Assembly: GCA_903949225.1 (NCBI GenBank)
Contig: CAJAYZ010000361.1
Location: 1-8,054 of the forward strand
Length of the DNA stretch: 8,054 nucleotides
Source: an uncultured Planctomycetaceae bacterium
GTDB lineage: Bacteria > Planctomycetota > Planctomycetia > Pirellulales > UBA1268
Direction: 5' to 3'
Positions 1 through 6,270 of the stretch are shown here, one piece after another. The notes beneath the pieces are model-generated. The model searched no databases and was not told the DNA's origin. It worked only from the letters and a program-made list of their open reading frames with translations. Position 1 is the first letter of the stretch; each line of letters begins with the position of its first letter. The translations under genes and the position numbers were made by a program.

Positions 1-783
1 CGGCGGACCGGCATTGAGATCCCCCAGAAGAATGACGTCGTCTTCGTCAGGCCGGGCCGTTTTCATGGCGGTGAACACGTCGACGAGGGCATCAATTTCC
101 TGTGGCACCTCGTCCGGGTCGGTGTGGATGTCGACCATCCAGAAGGTGAACGCCTTCGAGTCCGGGACGACCCTCGTGCGGAAACGGACATGCATGGGGG
201 GCCGATGGAGCTTGTCGGAGGGATCGGAGACGACGCCGATCGATCCCGCATCGACCTCGATCCGATTCATGTCGTAAAGGAAGCAGTATTGCTCCTTGCT
301 CACCGTCCTCCCCTGGCGGGGGCCGATGATCCAGTGGTACCGGCTGCCGTCGGCGTTCACCGCGTCGACGAAGCGGGGAATCACCCCGTCCGACTTCGCC
401 CGCACCTCCTGGATGGCAACAACGTCGAACTGGCGGACGACGCGGGCGAGGATCTCCACGACGTGCGGCTTGGCAATCTTCGATTCGCCGAACACCTGGA
501 TGTTGAACGAGGCGATGAGAACCGCATCCCACGGCCTCGAGGCGGGGAGCACCGACGGCCCGGGGGCGCCTCCGATGGACGCGGGGACAGCGGCTCCGGC
601 AGGGGAGACCGCGTCGGCAGCATGGGCCGACGGCGCCGCGAAGCCGGCGAGGATCGCCGTGGTGGGCACGGCCGACACCTGCCACGATGGCTGACGGAGC
701 GAGAGCCCGCCGACCAGCGACAGCGCCGCGACCAGCGCTGCAAGCCACCGCACCAGCGACTTTGACGACAGGGTTCTTGCCAC
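1..783 (-). CDS. DNase I-like endonuclease/exonuclease/phosphatase family protein, exported or membrane-anchored (C-terminus cut by window edge)
   Basis: The frame is open from a GTG at 783 to the left edge (261 codons seen). The GTG is preceded by AGGGAGG, 6 bases upstream on the minus strand, which decides the start. Residues 1-12 are basic (R3, K8, R12) and 13-29 are hydrophobic. A second apolar stretch ends in an AHA-A sequence at 53-56 that resembles a signal peptidase site, so the protein is probably secreted or anchored. From about residue 89 it follows the DNase I fold order: ASFNIQVFGE (N94), VAIQEVR (E126), VDIHTDP (H220) and LLGDLNAGPP (D255, N257). These match the metal-binding Glu, the first catalytic His and the D-x-N of bovine DNase I. 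The final catalytic Asp-His motif would lie beyond the window. Likely role: metal-dependent cleavage of extracellular or periplasmic nucleic acid. The resemblance to DNase I is closer than to exonuclease III or sphingomyelinase, but that is by eye. The HEAT-repeat gene lies upstream on the same strand, 194 bases away. Confidence 0.85.
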   Translation of the reverse strand, partial: MARTLSSKSLVRWLAALVAALSLVGGLSLRQPSWQVSAVPTTAILAGFAAPSAHAADAVSPAGAAVPASIGGAPGPSVLPASRPWDAVLIASFNIQVFGESKIAKPHVVEILARVVRQFDVVAIQEVRAKSDGVIPRFVDAVNADGSRYHWIIGPRQGRTVSKEQYCFLYDMNRIEVDAGSIGVVSDPSDKLHRPPMHVRFRTRVVPDSKAFTFWMVDIHTDPDEVPQEIDALVDVFTAMKTARPDEDDVILLGDLNAGPP

Positions 784-834
784 CCCGCCCCTCCCTGGGT
801 CGATCACGACGCGGAGCGAGGGTAATCCCTGCAG

Positions 835-852
835 CGCACCATCCGTGGTGCG
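835..852. repeat. Short inverted repeat (7-bp stem, 4-base loop) in the leader of the DNase I-like gene
   Basis: CGCACCA at 835-841 is the exact reverse complement of TGGTGCG at 846-852, with TCCG between. On the minus strand it lies about 50 bases before the GTG start at 783. No U-tract follows on either strand, so a normal intrinsic terminator is unlikely. It could be a leader structure or a protein-binding site. Confidence 0.5.
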
Positions 853-871
853 GTAGCAGGCTCTCCCCCGG

Positions 872-903
872 CGGCCGACCTTGTCACAGGTATCGGTCGG
901 CCG
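872..903. repeat. 9-bp perfect inverted repeat with 14-base spacer
   Basis: CGGCCGACC at 872-880 is the exact reverse complement of GGTCGGCCG at 895-903; the 14 bases between are not self-complementary. It sits between the HEAT-repeat stop (978) and the DNase I-like start (783). As RNA it would form a very stable GC stem. As DNA it has the two-arm shape of an operator. No U-rich tail follows on the minus strand, so it is not a classical terminator. Confidence 0.5.
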
Positions 904-977
904 ACGGGTGACGGTTGTGCCGTCTTCGCCGGCGCCGCAGGGTCGGAGCGGACAGTGGCGTCAACGCTGCCGGTTGG

Positions 978-1484
978 TCAAGCGGGGAAAAGAGCGAGGG
1001 CCTCGCTGGCCAGTCGGGACAAACGCGGGTCTGAGTCCGCTGCGGCGACCGCGAGCGCTGCCCGGGCGGACGCGGCCGCCGGGCCGATCTTTCCAAGCGC
1101 CCAACAAGCCCGCTGCCGGACTTCGATGGCCTTCCCGGGGGCGAGGCAGGCTTCGAGGGCAGAGACCGCCGAGCTGGCTGCCTCCCCTCCCCTTCCCAGG
1201 AGCGTGACGGCCCAATAGGCGACGAGCGGATGACTCGCGGCTGCCAAGGGGATGAGTTCGGCGATCTGCTCGGAAGGGGGCGGCCCGAGTTCCTCGAGCG
1301 CTGCTGCCGCCCATTCCCGAACGCCGTCATCGTCATCCCCGCAGGCGGCCACGAGGGCGGTGGCGGCAGGCGATGCCGACTCGCCGGCTCGGCAGAGGGC
1401 TTCCGCAGCGGCGGCTCGGTCTTCCGCGTCGGGCCCCGACAACCGCTCGACGAGGGAGACGATCGACGGCGTCGATTCAGGCAT
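978..1484 (-). CDS. Small HEAT-repeat domain protein
   Basis: A 168-residue, alanine- and leucine-rich, wholly helical-looking protein. It contains four to five HEAT-type units with the recurring D/V-R-x-x-A-x-x-A-L pattern: EDRAAAAEALCRAG (21-34), DGVREWAAAALEELG (53-67), HPLVAYWAVTLLGRGG (85-100), IEVRQRACWALGKIG (120-134) and PRLSRLASEALALF (153-166). HEAT arrays act as protein-interaction scaffolds, and the partner cannot be read from the sequence. No signal peptide, membrane segment or catalytic motif is visible. The ATG at 1484 is chosen because the repeat-like sequence begins just after it. The frame stays open upstream to an ATG at 1670, but those 62 codons are rich in Ser, Pro and Gly and look non-coding. 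No strong ribosome-binding site precedes 1484, so the start is uncertain. Similar bilin-lyase-like or PBS-lyase HEAT proteins are an alternative label. Confidence 0.75.
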   Translation of the reverse strand: MPESTPSIVSLVERLSGPDAEDRAAAAEALCRAGESASPAATALVAACGDDDDGVREWAAAALEELGPPPSEQIAELIPLAAASHPLVAYWAVTLLGRGGEAASSAVSALEACLAPGKAIEVRQRACWALGKIGPAAASARAALAVAAADSDPRLSRLASEALALFPA

Positions 1485-1784
1485 GGAGAACAGGGCCTGG
1501 GGGGAATGGGATGGTGACGGCGTTGGCTCGCAGAGCCCTTTCAACCATCGTCCGGACGATCCGCCGAGATCGGTTTTTCCGCGGATGCCGTCGGAGATCG
1601 CCCCGCTATTCTGCGGGCTACGAAAGCCGGCGATCCAAAGCGAAGCCGCAGCCTCGCCGAAACGCTCCAAACCGCTTCCCTTCCCGAAAGAAGCAGCGAA
1701 CCGTTAGGCTCCTGCATCCTGGACTTTCACACCTTGCTTTTCACCCGATGACGACCGCGAGGCTCGAGTTTGCGACCAACAGGC
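1485..1784. promoter_or_regulatory. Divergent intergenic region between the HEAT-repeat gene and the glycosyltransferase gene
   Basis: About 300 bases without a convincing gene. Both flanking genes read outward, so their promoters should lie here. I see a perfect 14-bp palindrome at 1547-1560 and a small hairpin GGCTC-GCA-GAGCC at 1525-1537. A second hairpin, CCCGC-TATTCT-GCGGG, lies at 1602-1617. No convincing -35/-10 pair was found in either direction. The HEAT frame remains open across part of it (to 1670), but the composition does not look coding. Confidence 0.5.
1547..1560. promoter_or_regulatory. Perfect 14-bp palindrome, possible operator
   Basis: ATCGTCCGGACGAT is its own reverse complement over all 14 bases. 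It lies 63 bases upstream of the HEAT-repeat ATG and about 225 bases upstream of the glycosyltransferase ATG. The position in a divergent promoter region fits a dimeric regulator site, but the regulator is unknown and the assignment is inference. Confidence 0.35.
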
Positions 1785-2960
1785 ATGGATGCCACAAAAA
1801 CGCTGGAAAAGCGTTCTCTCGGCGTTGAGAAAGCCGGCGATTCCGTTCTCGCTGTCCGTCCCATTGCTCCCTCCGGTGGCGAGGCCATCAGTCTGTCGGT
1901 GATCATGCCGACGGTCTCTTGGACGGGGTGTTTCGAACCGTGCGTCCGGGCGGTCATCGAGCATTCCGCTGCCCGCGGCGGGGTAGACGCGGAGATCGTC
2001 GTGGTATTCGACGGCGCGGGGGGCCCGCCGCCCGTGTGGTTGACCGATGCAGGCGTGAAGGTCTTTACGACCGGCGACTGCCACGGCCCTGCTCACGCCC
2101 GCAATCTTGGGGCTGCGGAGGCTGCCGGGAACGTGCTGCTGTTCCTTGATGCCGACGTTGAACTCGCCCCCGACGCCCTCGGGCGGATCAGGGATGCCTT
2201 TGCCACCTCCCCTGATTTCGTCGCCCTGTTCGGCAGCTACGACGACGCTCCCGTCTGTAGCGGCGTTGTCAGCCAGTTCCGCAATCTCCTCCACCACCAC
2301 ACCCACACGAGCCATCCAGGCAGTGCGGCGAGTTTCTGGTCCGGCTGCGGTGCGATCCGGTCCGCTGCCTTTTTTGATGTGGGGGGCTTCGATGAAGATT
2401 TCCGTCACCCCAGCGTCGAGGACATCGAACTCGGTCTCCGCGTGCAGGCTGCCGGCGGGCGGATCGTGCTCGATCCGGCCGTCCAGTGCAAACACCACAA
2501 ATCGTGGTCGCTGCGTTCGATGGTGATGACCGACATCTTCCGGCGGGCCGTCCCCTGGACGCAGCTGATTCTGGAGAGCCACGACCTCCCGGTGACCCTG
2601 AACCTCGACTGGGGCAACCGTCTCTGCGGTGCTGCAGCGCTGTTCTCGGCCGGCCTTGTCCCGCTCTCGATCGCCATCGGGAGTTGGTGGCCGCTTCTCG
2701 CCGTGCCTATCGTGCTTCCGGCAATGGCATGGATGCATCTCGACTTCTATCAGCTCTGCCTTCGTCGTCACGGCGTCGCGTTTGCGTTCGCGGCGTTTGC
2801 CCTCCACTGGCTCTTCTATCTCTATTCCACCGTGACGTTCGCGGCCGTCGTCATTGGGTCGAAGGTATCGCTCGCCCTGGGGCGTCTTCCGTGGCCCCGG
2901 CTTTTCGCCCGCGAGAACAGGCAGGCCCCGAGCGGCGCCAGAGGGCGGTTCGGCTGGTGA
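1785..2960 (+). CDS. Family 2 glycosyltransferase with C-terminal membrane helices
   Basis: Residues are numbered from the ATG at 1785 (391 residues). A GT-A nucleotide-sugar transferase domain starts at SLSVIMPTV (about 36-44). It continues through EIVVVFDG (70-77), HARNLGAAEA (104-113) and LFLDADVEL, whose DAD at 122-124 is the metal and nucleotide-sugar binding motif. A GCGAIRSAAFFDVGGFDEDF block follows (187-206), then SVEDIELGLR (210-219), with the ED pair expected to hold the acceptor-side base. Hydrophobic segments at about 280-300, 300-318 and 332-358 suggest membrane anchoring with the catalytic part on the cytoplasmic side. Likely role: sugar transfer to a lipid or polysaccharide acceptor at the inner membrane; donor and acceptor are unknown. 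An in-frame TTG at 1770 has a GAGG about 8 bases upstream and could be the true start (396 residues), whereas the ATG has no clear site. It stands alone on the plus strand and converges with tRNA-Phe. Confidence 0.88.
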   Translation: MDATKTLEKRSLGVEKAGDSVLAVRPIAPSGGEAISLSVIMPTVSWTGCFEPCVRAVIEHSAARGGVDAEIVVVFDGAGGPPPVWLTDAGVKVFTTGDCHGPAHARNLGAAEAAGNVLLFLDADVELAPDALGRIRDAFATSPDFVALFGSYDDAPVCSGVVSQFRNLLHHHTHTSHPGSAASFWSGCGAIRSAAFFDVGGFDEDFRHPSVEDIELGLRVQAAGGRIVLDPAVQCKHHKSWSLRSMVMTDIFRRAVPWTQLILESHDLPVTLNLDWGNRLCGAAALFSAGLVPLSIAIGSWWPLLAVPIVLPAMAWMHLDFYQLCLRRHGVAFAFAAFALHWLFYLYSTVTFAAVVIGSKVSLALGRLPWPRLFARENRQAPSGARGRFGW

Positions 2961-2993
2961 AGAAAGGCCGGGCCGGGGGTGAGCCCGCCGGCC
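2960..2993 (-). terminator. Intrinsic terminator-like hairpin for the minus-strand tRNA/kinase transcript
   Basis: GGCCGG (2966-2971) pairs with CCGGCC (2988-2993), and CGGG (2974-2977) with CCCG (2984-2987). This leaves a 2-base bulge and a 6-base loop. Read on the minus strand the stem is followed by TTTCTTC (2965-2959), a U-rich tail, so it would stop transcripts coming from tRNA-Phe. It begins right after the glycosyltransferase stop and could also slow plus-strand transcription, although no U-tract follows in that direction. A second small hairpin, GCCCC-TTCC-GGGGC, lies at 3002-3015. Confidence 0.55.
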
Positions 2994-3043
2994 GTGCCCA
3001 AGCCCCTTCCGGGGCAATCACAGGGCAGGGTTTTCAGATGAAA

Positions 3044-3116
3044 TGGACAGGGCCGGAATCGAACCGGCGACACATGGATTTTCAGTCCATTGCTCTACCA
3101 ACTGAGCTACCTGTCC
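3044..3116 (-). tRNA. tRNA-Phe (anticodon GAA)
   Basis: The minus strand folds into a complete 73-base cloverleaf. The acceptor stem is GGACAGG/CCTGTCC (7 perfect pairs) and the D stem is GCTC/GAGC. The anticodon stem is ATGGA/TCCAT with loop CTGAAAA, which places GAA at positions 34-36 (bases 3083-3081). The variable loop is GTGTC, and the T stem is GCCGG/CCGGC with loop TTCGATT. The discriminator is A (3044). The 3' CCA is not encoded, because TTT follows, so it must be added by a CCA-adding enzyme. It decodes UUC and UUU. It lies on the same strand as the kinase gene, 69 bases beyond the kinase stop. Confidence 0.98.
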
Positions 3117-3132
3117 GGCAGATCGGAGCGGG

Positions 3133-3138
3133 ATTGTA
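3133..3138 (-). promoter_or_regulatory. Candidate -10 box for tRNA-Phe
   Basis: The minus strand reads TACAAT at 3138-3133, 16 bases before the tRNA 5' end. This matches the sigma-70 consensus TATAAT at five of six positions. The hexamer 17 bases upstream (TACGAA) is a poor -35 match. A start site near 3126 would give a leader of about 10 bases. The tRNA could also be read from the upstream kinase transcript. Confidence 0.4.
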
Positions 3139-3185
3139 CCGCAGTCTTCGCCCGATTCGTAGCCCCGGGCACGAAATCCTTGGGC

Positions 3186-4811
3186 TCACTCCCCATCCCC
3201 GCCGCCACGGGCGAAAAGCAGCGTGACGAGCGTGGCGAGAAACACGCCCCCGCCGCAGACGACAGGCCCCGCAAAGGCAGGGAGCATCCCTGCTAGCACC
3301 GGCACGAAAAGCCGCAGGGCCGTGACGGCTGCAGCCCCCGCCAATCCGGCAGAAAACGACAGCACAAAGGCGTTTCCGGCCGGATTCGGCCCGGCCCCGG
3401 GCCGCCCGAGAAAAAACGATCGGAGGGCATCGATCGGCGTTGAACCATGCGGCGGAATGGGCGGGGGCGAAGGCCACTCCCAGCCCGAAGGGCCATCCCC
3501 GCCGGCGGAGGATGCAAACACGGAGTCACCGCGGCCCCCAGCCGATCGGCGCGAAGACGCGTTCCGCGAGAGGGGGGATTGGATCCCCGACGCATATCCG
3601 CTCGATCCACCGCCGGAACGCGACGCCCCCCCACGTTCGTCACTTCCCTCCTCAGAGCCCGGACTACTGGCCCGGTTGGAGGGGGACGCGGAAGTCCGGG
3701 ACGATTTCACCCGCGCCCGCCGCCCCATCGGGACCGGGGCATCGGGCGTCCAGGGGCGCAGCCATTCGATGACCGCGTCGGCGGTGCCGATCCGCTGGAC
3801 CGGATCCTTGTCCATCATCGCCTCCACGACGCGACAGAAGGCATCGCTCACGCCAGGGGCAAACTTCTGGATCGGGGCAGGCGTCTCGGTCAACTGTCGG
3901 CGAGCCTTGTCCTGACGCGTCCCGCCGGGAAATGGAACTTGCCCGGCAAGCACGAAGTACAGCGTGCATCCCAGGCCGTAGACGTCGGCCGCCGGCCCGA
4001 CCGTATCGGGCGAGCGGATCTGCTCCGGCGCCATGTAGTCCATCGTGCCGACGACGCGCCCCAGCCGGGTCGATTCTGACTCGAGCACCGAACCGGCCAG
4101 ACCGACATCGAGGAGTTTCGCCCGTCCCGCCGGCGTCACGAGGATGTTTCCCGGCTTCACGTCTCGGTGGACGAGCCCTTCGGTGTGGGCATAGGCCAAC
4201 CCACGGGCAACCTGCGAAACCACCGCGGCTGCAGCGACCTCGTCGAGCGTCCCATACTTGAGCACCTGCTTGCGGAGGTCGACGCCGTCGACGAGTTCGG
4301 TGACGAGGTAGTAGACCTTTCCATCGTGCCCGGCATCGAGCGCACGGACGAGGTTCGGATGATCGAGCCGACCGAGCATGCGGATCTCACGTCGGAACGC
4401 CGCCTCGGTATCGGGCGTCGACTTCGCCCTCGGCAACACCTTGACGGCGACCTCGCGCCCCATCATCGCGTGCTCCGCACGAAACACCTGCCCCATTCCT
4501 CCCTGGCCCAGGACATCGAGGATCCGGTACTGACCGAGGGTCAGCTTCCGGCGGCCGGCGAGCATCTGCGTCGCCTGGAAGCGGGTCAGTGTCCCCCGTT
4601 CCACGAGCACATCAGCCACCGCCTGATCCCACCGGGACGGATCGCCCCCCGCACCGAGAGTTTTCCGAACGACATCCTCGGCGGAGTCGATCGCCGTCGC
4701 ATCCACAAGCGAACTGGCAAGTGCCGTGTCATGGAAGCGCGCAGGCGAGCCCGAGGCTGGCTGTTCGCCAGTCTCCAGATCGTCCCGGCCCTCCCCGTCA
4801 GTGACGCCCAT
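3186..4811 (-). CDS. Serine/threonine protein kinase (Hanks/PknB type) with C-terminal membrane tail
   Basis: 541 residues from the ATG at 4811, which has AGAGGG just upstream. Residues about 43-90 form an N-terminal helical module ending TLTRFQATQMLAGR, often seen before the kinase domain in planctomycetes. The kinase domain spans about 95-350. It shows the glycine loop GQGGMG (102-107), VAVKVL with K124, the helix-C glutamate E142, HRDVKPGN with catalytic D217, and the metal motif DVG (235-237) instead of the usual DFG. APE follows at 261-263 and DVYGLGC at 276-282. A Ser/Arg/Gly/Pro-rich linker (about 365-455) leads to hydrophobic segments at about 481-498 and 501-533, so the enzyme is probably membrane-bound with the kinase in the cytoplasm. 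It should phosphorylate Ser/Thr on unknown proteins. All catalytic residues are present, so it is probably active. It starts 10 bases after the pseudouridine synthase stop, indicating one transcript. Confidence 0.93.
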   Translation of the reverse strand: MGVTDGEGRDDLETGEQPASGSPARFHDTALASSLVDATAIDSAEDVVRKTLGAGGDPSRWDQAVADVLVERGTLTRFQATQMLAGRRKLTLGQYRILDVLGQGGMGQVFRAEHAMMGREVAVKVLPRAKSTPDTEAAFRREIRMLGRLDHPNLVRALDAGHDGKVYYLVTELVDGVDLRKQVLKYGTLDEVAAAAVVSQVARGLAYAHTEGLVHRDVKPGNILVTPAGRAKLLDVGLAGSVLESESTRLGRVVGTMDYMAPEQIRSPDTVGPAADVYGLGCTLYFVLAGQVPFPGGTRQDKARRQLTETPAPIQKFAPGVSDAFCRVVEAMMDKDPVQRIGTADAVIEWLRPWTPDAPVPMGRRARVKSSRTSASPSNRASSPGSEEGSDERGGASRSGGGSSGYASGIQSPLSRNASSRRSAGGRGDSVFASSAGGDGPSGWEWPSPPPIPPHGSTPIDALRSFFLGRPGAGPNPAGNAFVLSFSAGLAGAAAVTALRLFVPVLAGMLPAFAGPVVCGGGVFLATLVTLLFARGGGDGE

Positions 4812-4821
4812 GCCCTCTAAC

Positions 4822-5547
4822 CTACCCTGCGGTGAACAGCGGAGGGAATCGCGTCGACCATCCCGCCGGGATCGGGGCCTCCAGGCAGAGCGGCTCCCCA
4901 CTGGCTGGATGGTCGATTTTCAGCCTCCTGGCGTGGAGGGCAATCCCGAGGGGAAATGGCAACCTGGCACCGTAGCGTCGGTCGCCGACAATCGGACAGC
5001 GGCGGGTGGCGAGTTGGATACGGAGTTGATGTTTCCTCCCCGTAGAGGGCTCGAGTTCGACAAGCGATACCTCACCGGCCCGCCGCACGACCCTCGCCCT
5101 CACCACCGATTCCTTCCCCGGCTCCTCCTCCCCGTCGCCGCCATCCTCGCCCCTGTCCACCGGCCTGGATCCACCCCGCCCCGTGCCCCCGAGGCCGAGC
5201 ACGCGAGGATCAGCCGGCAAAGCGTCACACCACTCCACCCACTGCCCCAGGGGCGCCGGAAACCTTCCCTCGGCAATCGAGATGTACTCCTTCACCACCG
5301 TCCGATGACGGAATTGCCCGGCGAGATCCGCAGCGGCTGGGCTCGTCTTGGCAAAGACAACGACCCCCGACACCGGGGCATCGATCCGACTGACGACGCC
5401 GATGAACGGCCGTGTCCGTCGCGCGAGCGTATAGAGGCTCGTCTCACCGCGAGCGGCATTGGCCGTCGGAATCCCCGCCGGCTTGACGCAGACGAGGAGG
5501 TGGTCATCTTCGTGAAGGATCACCAGCCCCAGGGAAGTGCTCGACAT
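4822..5547 (-). CDS. RluA-family RNA pseudouridine synthase
   Basis: 241 residues from the ATG at 5547. The family isomerises uridine to pseudouridine in rRNA or tRNA. Visible motifs are the opening strand and loop LVILHEDDHLLVCVKPAGIP (8-27) and SRIDAPVSGVVVFAKT (53-68), which corresponds to the R-L-D-x-x-T/V-S-G signature with catalytic D56. VVKEYISIAEG (84-94) and GRKHQLRIQLA (170-180) with VGDRRYG (187-193) form the C-terminal family signature. No S4 RNA-binding domain precedes it, so it is a short RluA-type protein. An acidic and glycine-rich insert (about 118-147) looks like a loop. The target uridine cannot be read from sequence. In-frame upstream ATGs (5574, 5613) lie inside the opposing maf gene and have no better ribosome-binding site. 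The kinase gene follows after 10 bases. Confidence 0.9.
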   Translation of the reverse strand: MSSTSLGLVILHEDDHLLVCVKPAGIPTANAARGETSLYTLARRTRPFIGVVSRIDAPVSGVVVFAKTSPAAADLAGQFRHRTVVKEYISIAEGRFPAPLGQWVEWCDALPADPRVLGLGGTGRGGSRPVDRGEDGGDGEEEPGKESVVRARVVRRAGEVSLVELEPSTGRKHQLRIQLATRRCPIVGDRRYGARLPFPLGIALHARRLKIDHPASGEPLCLEAPIPAGWSTRFPPLFTAG

Positions 5548-6136
5548 GGGATCACCACCGCGCCCGCGGATCATTCTTGCCAGCCGATCGCCGCGCCGAC
5601 GGCAACTCGCCACCGAGGCTGGCTGGCAGATCGAAATCGTCCCTCCGCCCGACGAGGCTGAGGCGGCCGCCCCAAGCCGGAGCCCCGACGAATCTCTCGA
5701 AGCCTACGTCCTCCGGCTCGCCCGGGCAAAAGCCGAGGCGGTGGCAGAAAGCGGCAATCGGGGACTCATTCTCGCCTGCGACACGCTCAGCGAAGTCGAC
5801 GGCAGGGAACTCGGCCAAGCCGCCAGCCCGGCCGAAGCACGGCGCATGCTCACATCCCTCAGCGGCCGCAAACATCGAGTCGTCACCGGCGTCTGCCTTT
5901 GGCAATATCCCGAACACGCCCCGCTGTGCGCCACCGATGAGAGTGAACTCGAAATGGGGCCGCTCGAGGAAAGCTTCCTCGACTGGTACATCGAAAGCGG
6001 TCTGTGGCGTGGGAAAGCCGGTGCCTGCGGCTTTCAGGACGAGCGTCTTCCCCTTCGCCTCATTGCCGGCAGCCCCTCCAACGTTGTGGGATTGCCAATT
6101 GAGCTGATTGAGAGCCTTCTCAACGAACTTCGGTAG
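5546..6136 (+). CDS. maf: Maf-family nucleoside triphosphate pyrophosphatase
   Basis: 196 residues from the ATG at 5546, with AGGGA (5531-5535) upstream as ribosome-binding site. A GTG at 5537 in the same frame is too close to that site. Maf proteins hydrolyse non-canonical or excess nucleoside triphosphates to monophosphates. Motifs in family order are IILASRSPRRRQLA (9-22), PPPDEAEA with E37, LACDTLSEVDGRELG with the catalytic-type D79 (76-90), MLTSLSGRKHRVVTGV (101-116), GKAGACGFQ (156-164) and GSPSNVVGLPIELI (175-188). Length is normal for the family. Two departures stand out: LGQA replaces the usual LGKP (Q90), and FQD replaces the usual IQG. It may therefore be a divergent member with altered substrate choice. 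The dTTP/UTP versus m7GTP subgroup is not assigned. It diverges from the pseudouridine synthase, their ATGs overlapping by two bases. Confidence 0.9.
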   Translation: MGSPPRPRIILASRSPRRRQLATEAGWQIEIVPPPDEAEAAAPSRSPDESLEAYVLRLARAKAEAVAESGNRGLILACDTLSEVDGRELGQAASPAEARRMLTSLSGRKHRVVTGVCLWQYPEHAPLCATDESELEMGPLEESFLDWYIESGLWRGKAGACGFQDERLPLRLIAGSPSNVVGLPIELIESLLNELR

Positions 6137-6219
6137 CAAAAGCAACGCGAACCGGAATGCGTCCTCAGCCGCCCCCTCCCCGAGGAGACTCAGCGGATCG
6201 TTGTCGGAACCGCAAGCGC

Positions 6220-6261
6220 AAAAAAAAACCGACCCCCGCGAGCAATGCTCACGGGGGTCGG
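6220..6261 (-). terminator. Intrinsic terminator of the rRNA operon
   Basis: CCGACCCCCG (6229-6238) pairs perfectly with CGGGGGTCGG (6252-6261), and GAGC (6240-6243) with GCTC (6247-6250) around an AAT loop, separated by one C/A mismatch. On the minus strand the stem is followed at once by a run of nine T (6228-6220), a textbook Rho-independent terminator. It lies 9 bases past the 5S 3' end. The plus strand has no U-tract after the stem, so it is not clearly a maf terminator, although the stem could contribute. Confidence 0.92.
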
Positions 6262-6270
6262 GGTGTAAAA

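Noticed and set aside
92..765. Several open frames on both strands across the DNase I-like gene
   Set aside because: Only the minus frame starting at 783 gives the EEP motifs. The others are shadows.
1485..1670. N-terminal extension of the HEAT-repeat protein by 62 residues
   Set aside because: The added sequence is Ser/Pro/Gly-rich with no helical repeat pattern and contains the intergenic palindrome. The ATG at 1484 fits the domain boundary better.
1704..3017. Long minus-strand open frame (437 codons) opposite the glycosyltransferase
   Set aside because: Its translation shows no recognisable domain and is rich in Arg, Gly and Pro, while the plus-strand frame has a full GT2 motif series. 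It is an antisense shadow caused by high GC content.
3223..3915. Plus-strand open frames opposite the kinase C-terminal half
   Set aside because: They mirror the low-complexity Ser/Gly/Arg linker of the kinase and have no domain features.
4726..5661. Plus-strand open frame of 311 codons opposite the pseudouridine synthase
   Set aside because: Composition is Pro/Arg-rich with no motifs, and the opposite strand carries clear RluA-family signatures.
5552..6145. Minus-strand open frame of 197 codons opposite maf
   Set aside because: The plus strand holds the full Maf motif order. This frame has no recognisable features and overlaps maf entirely.
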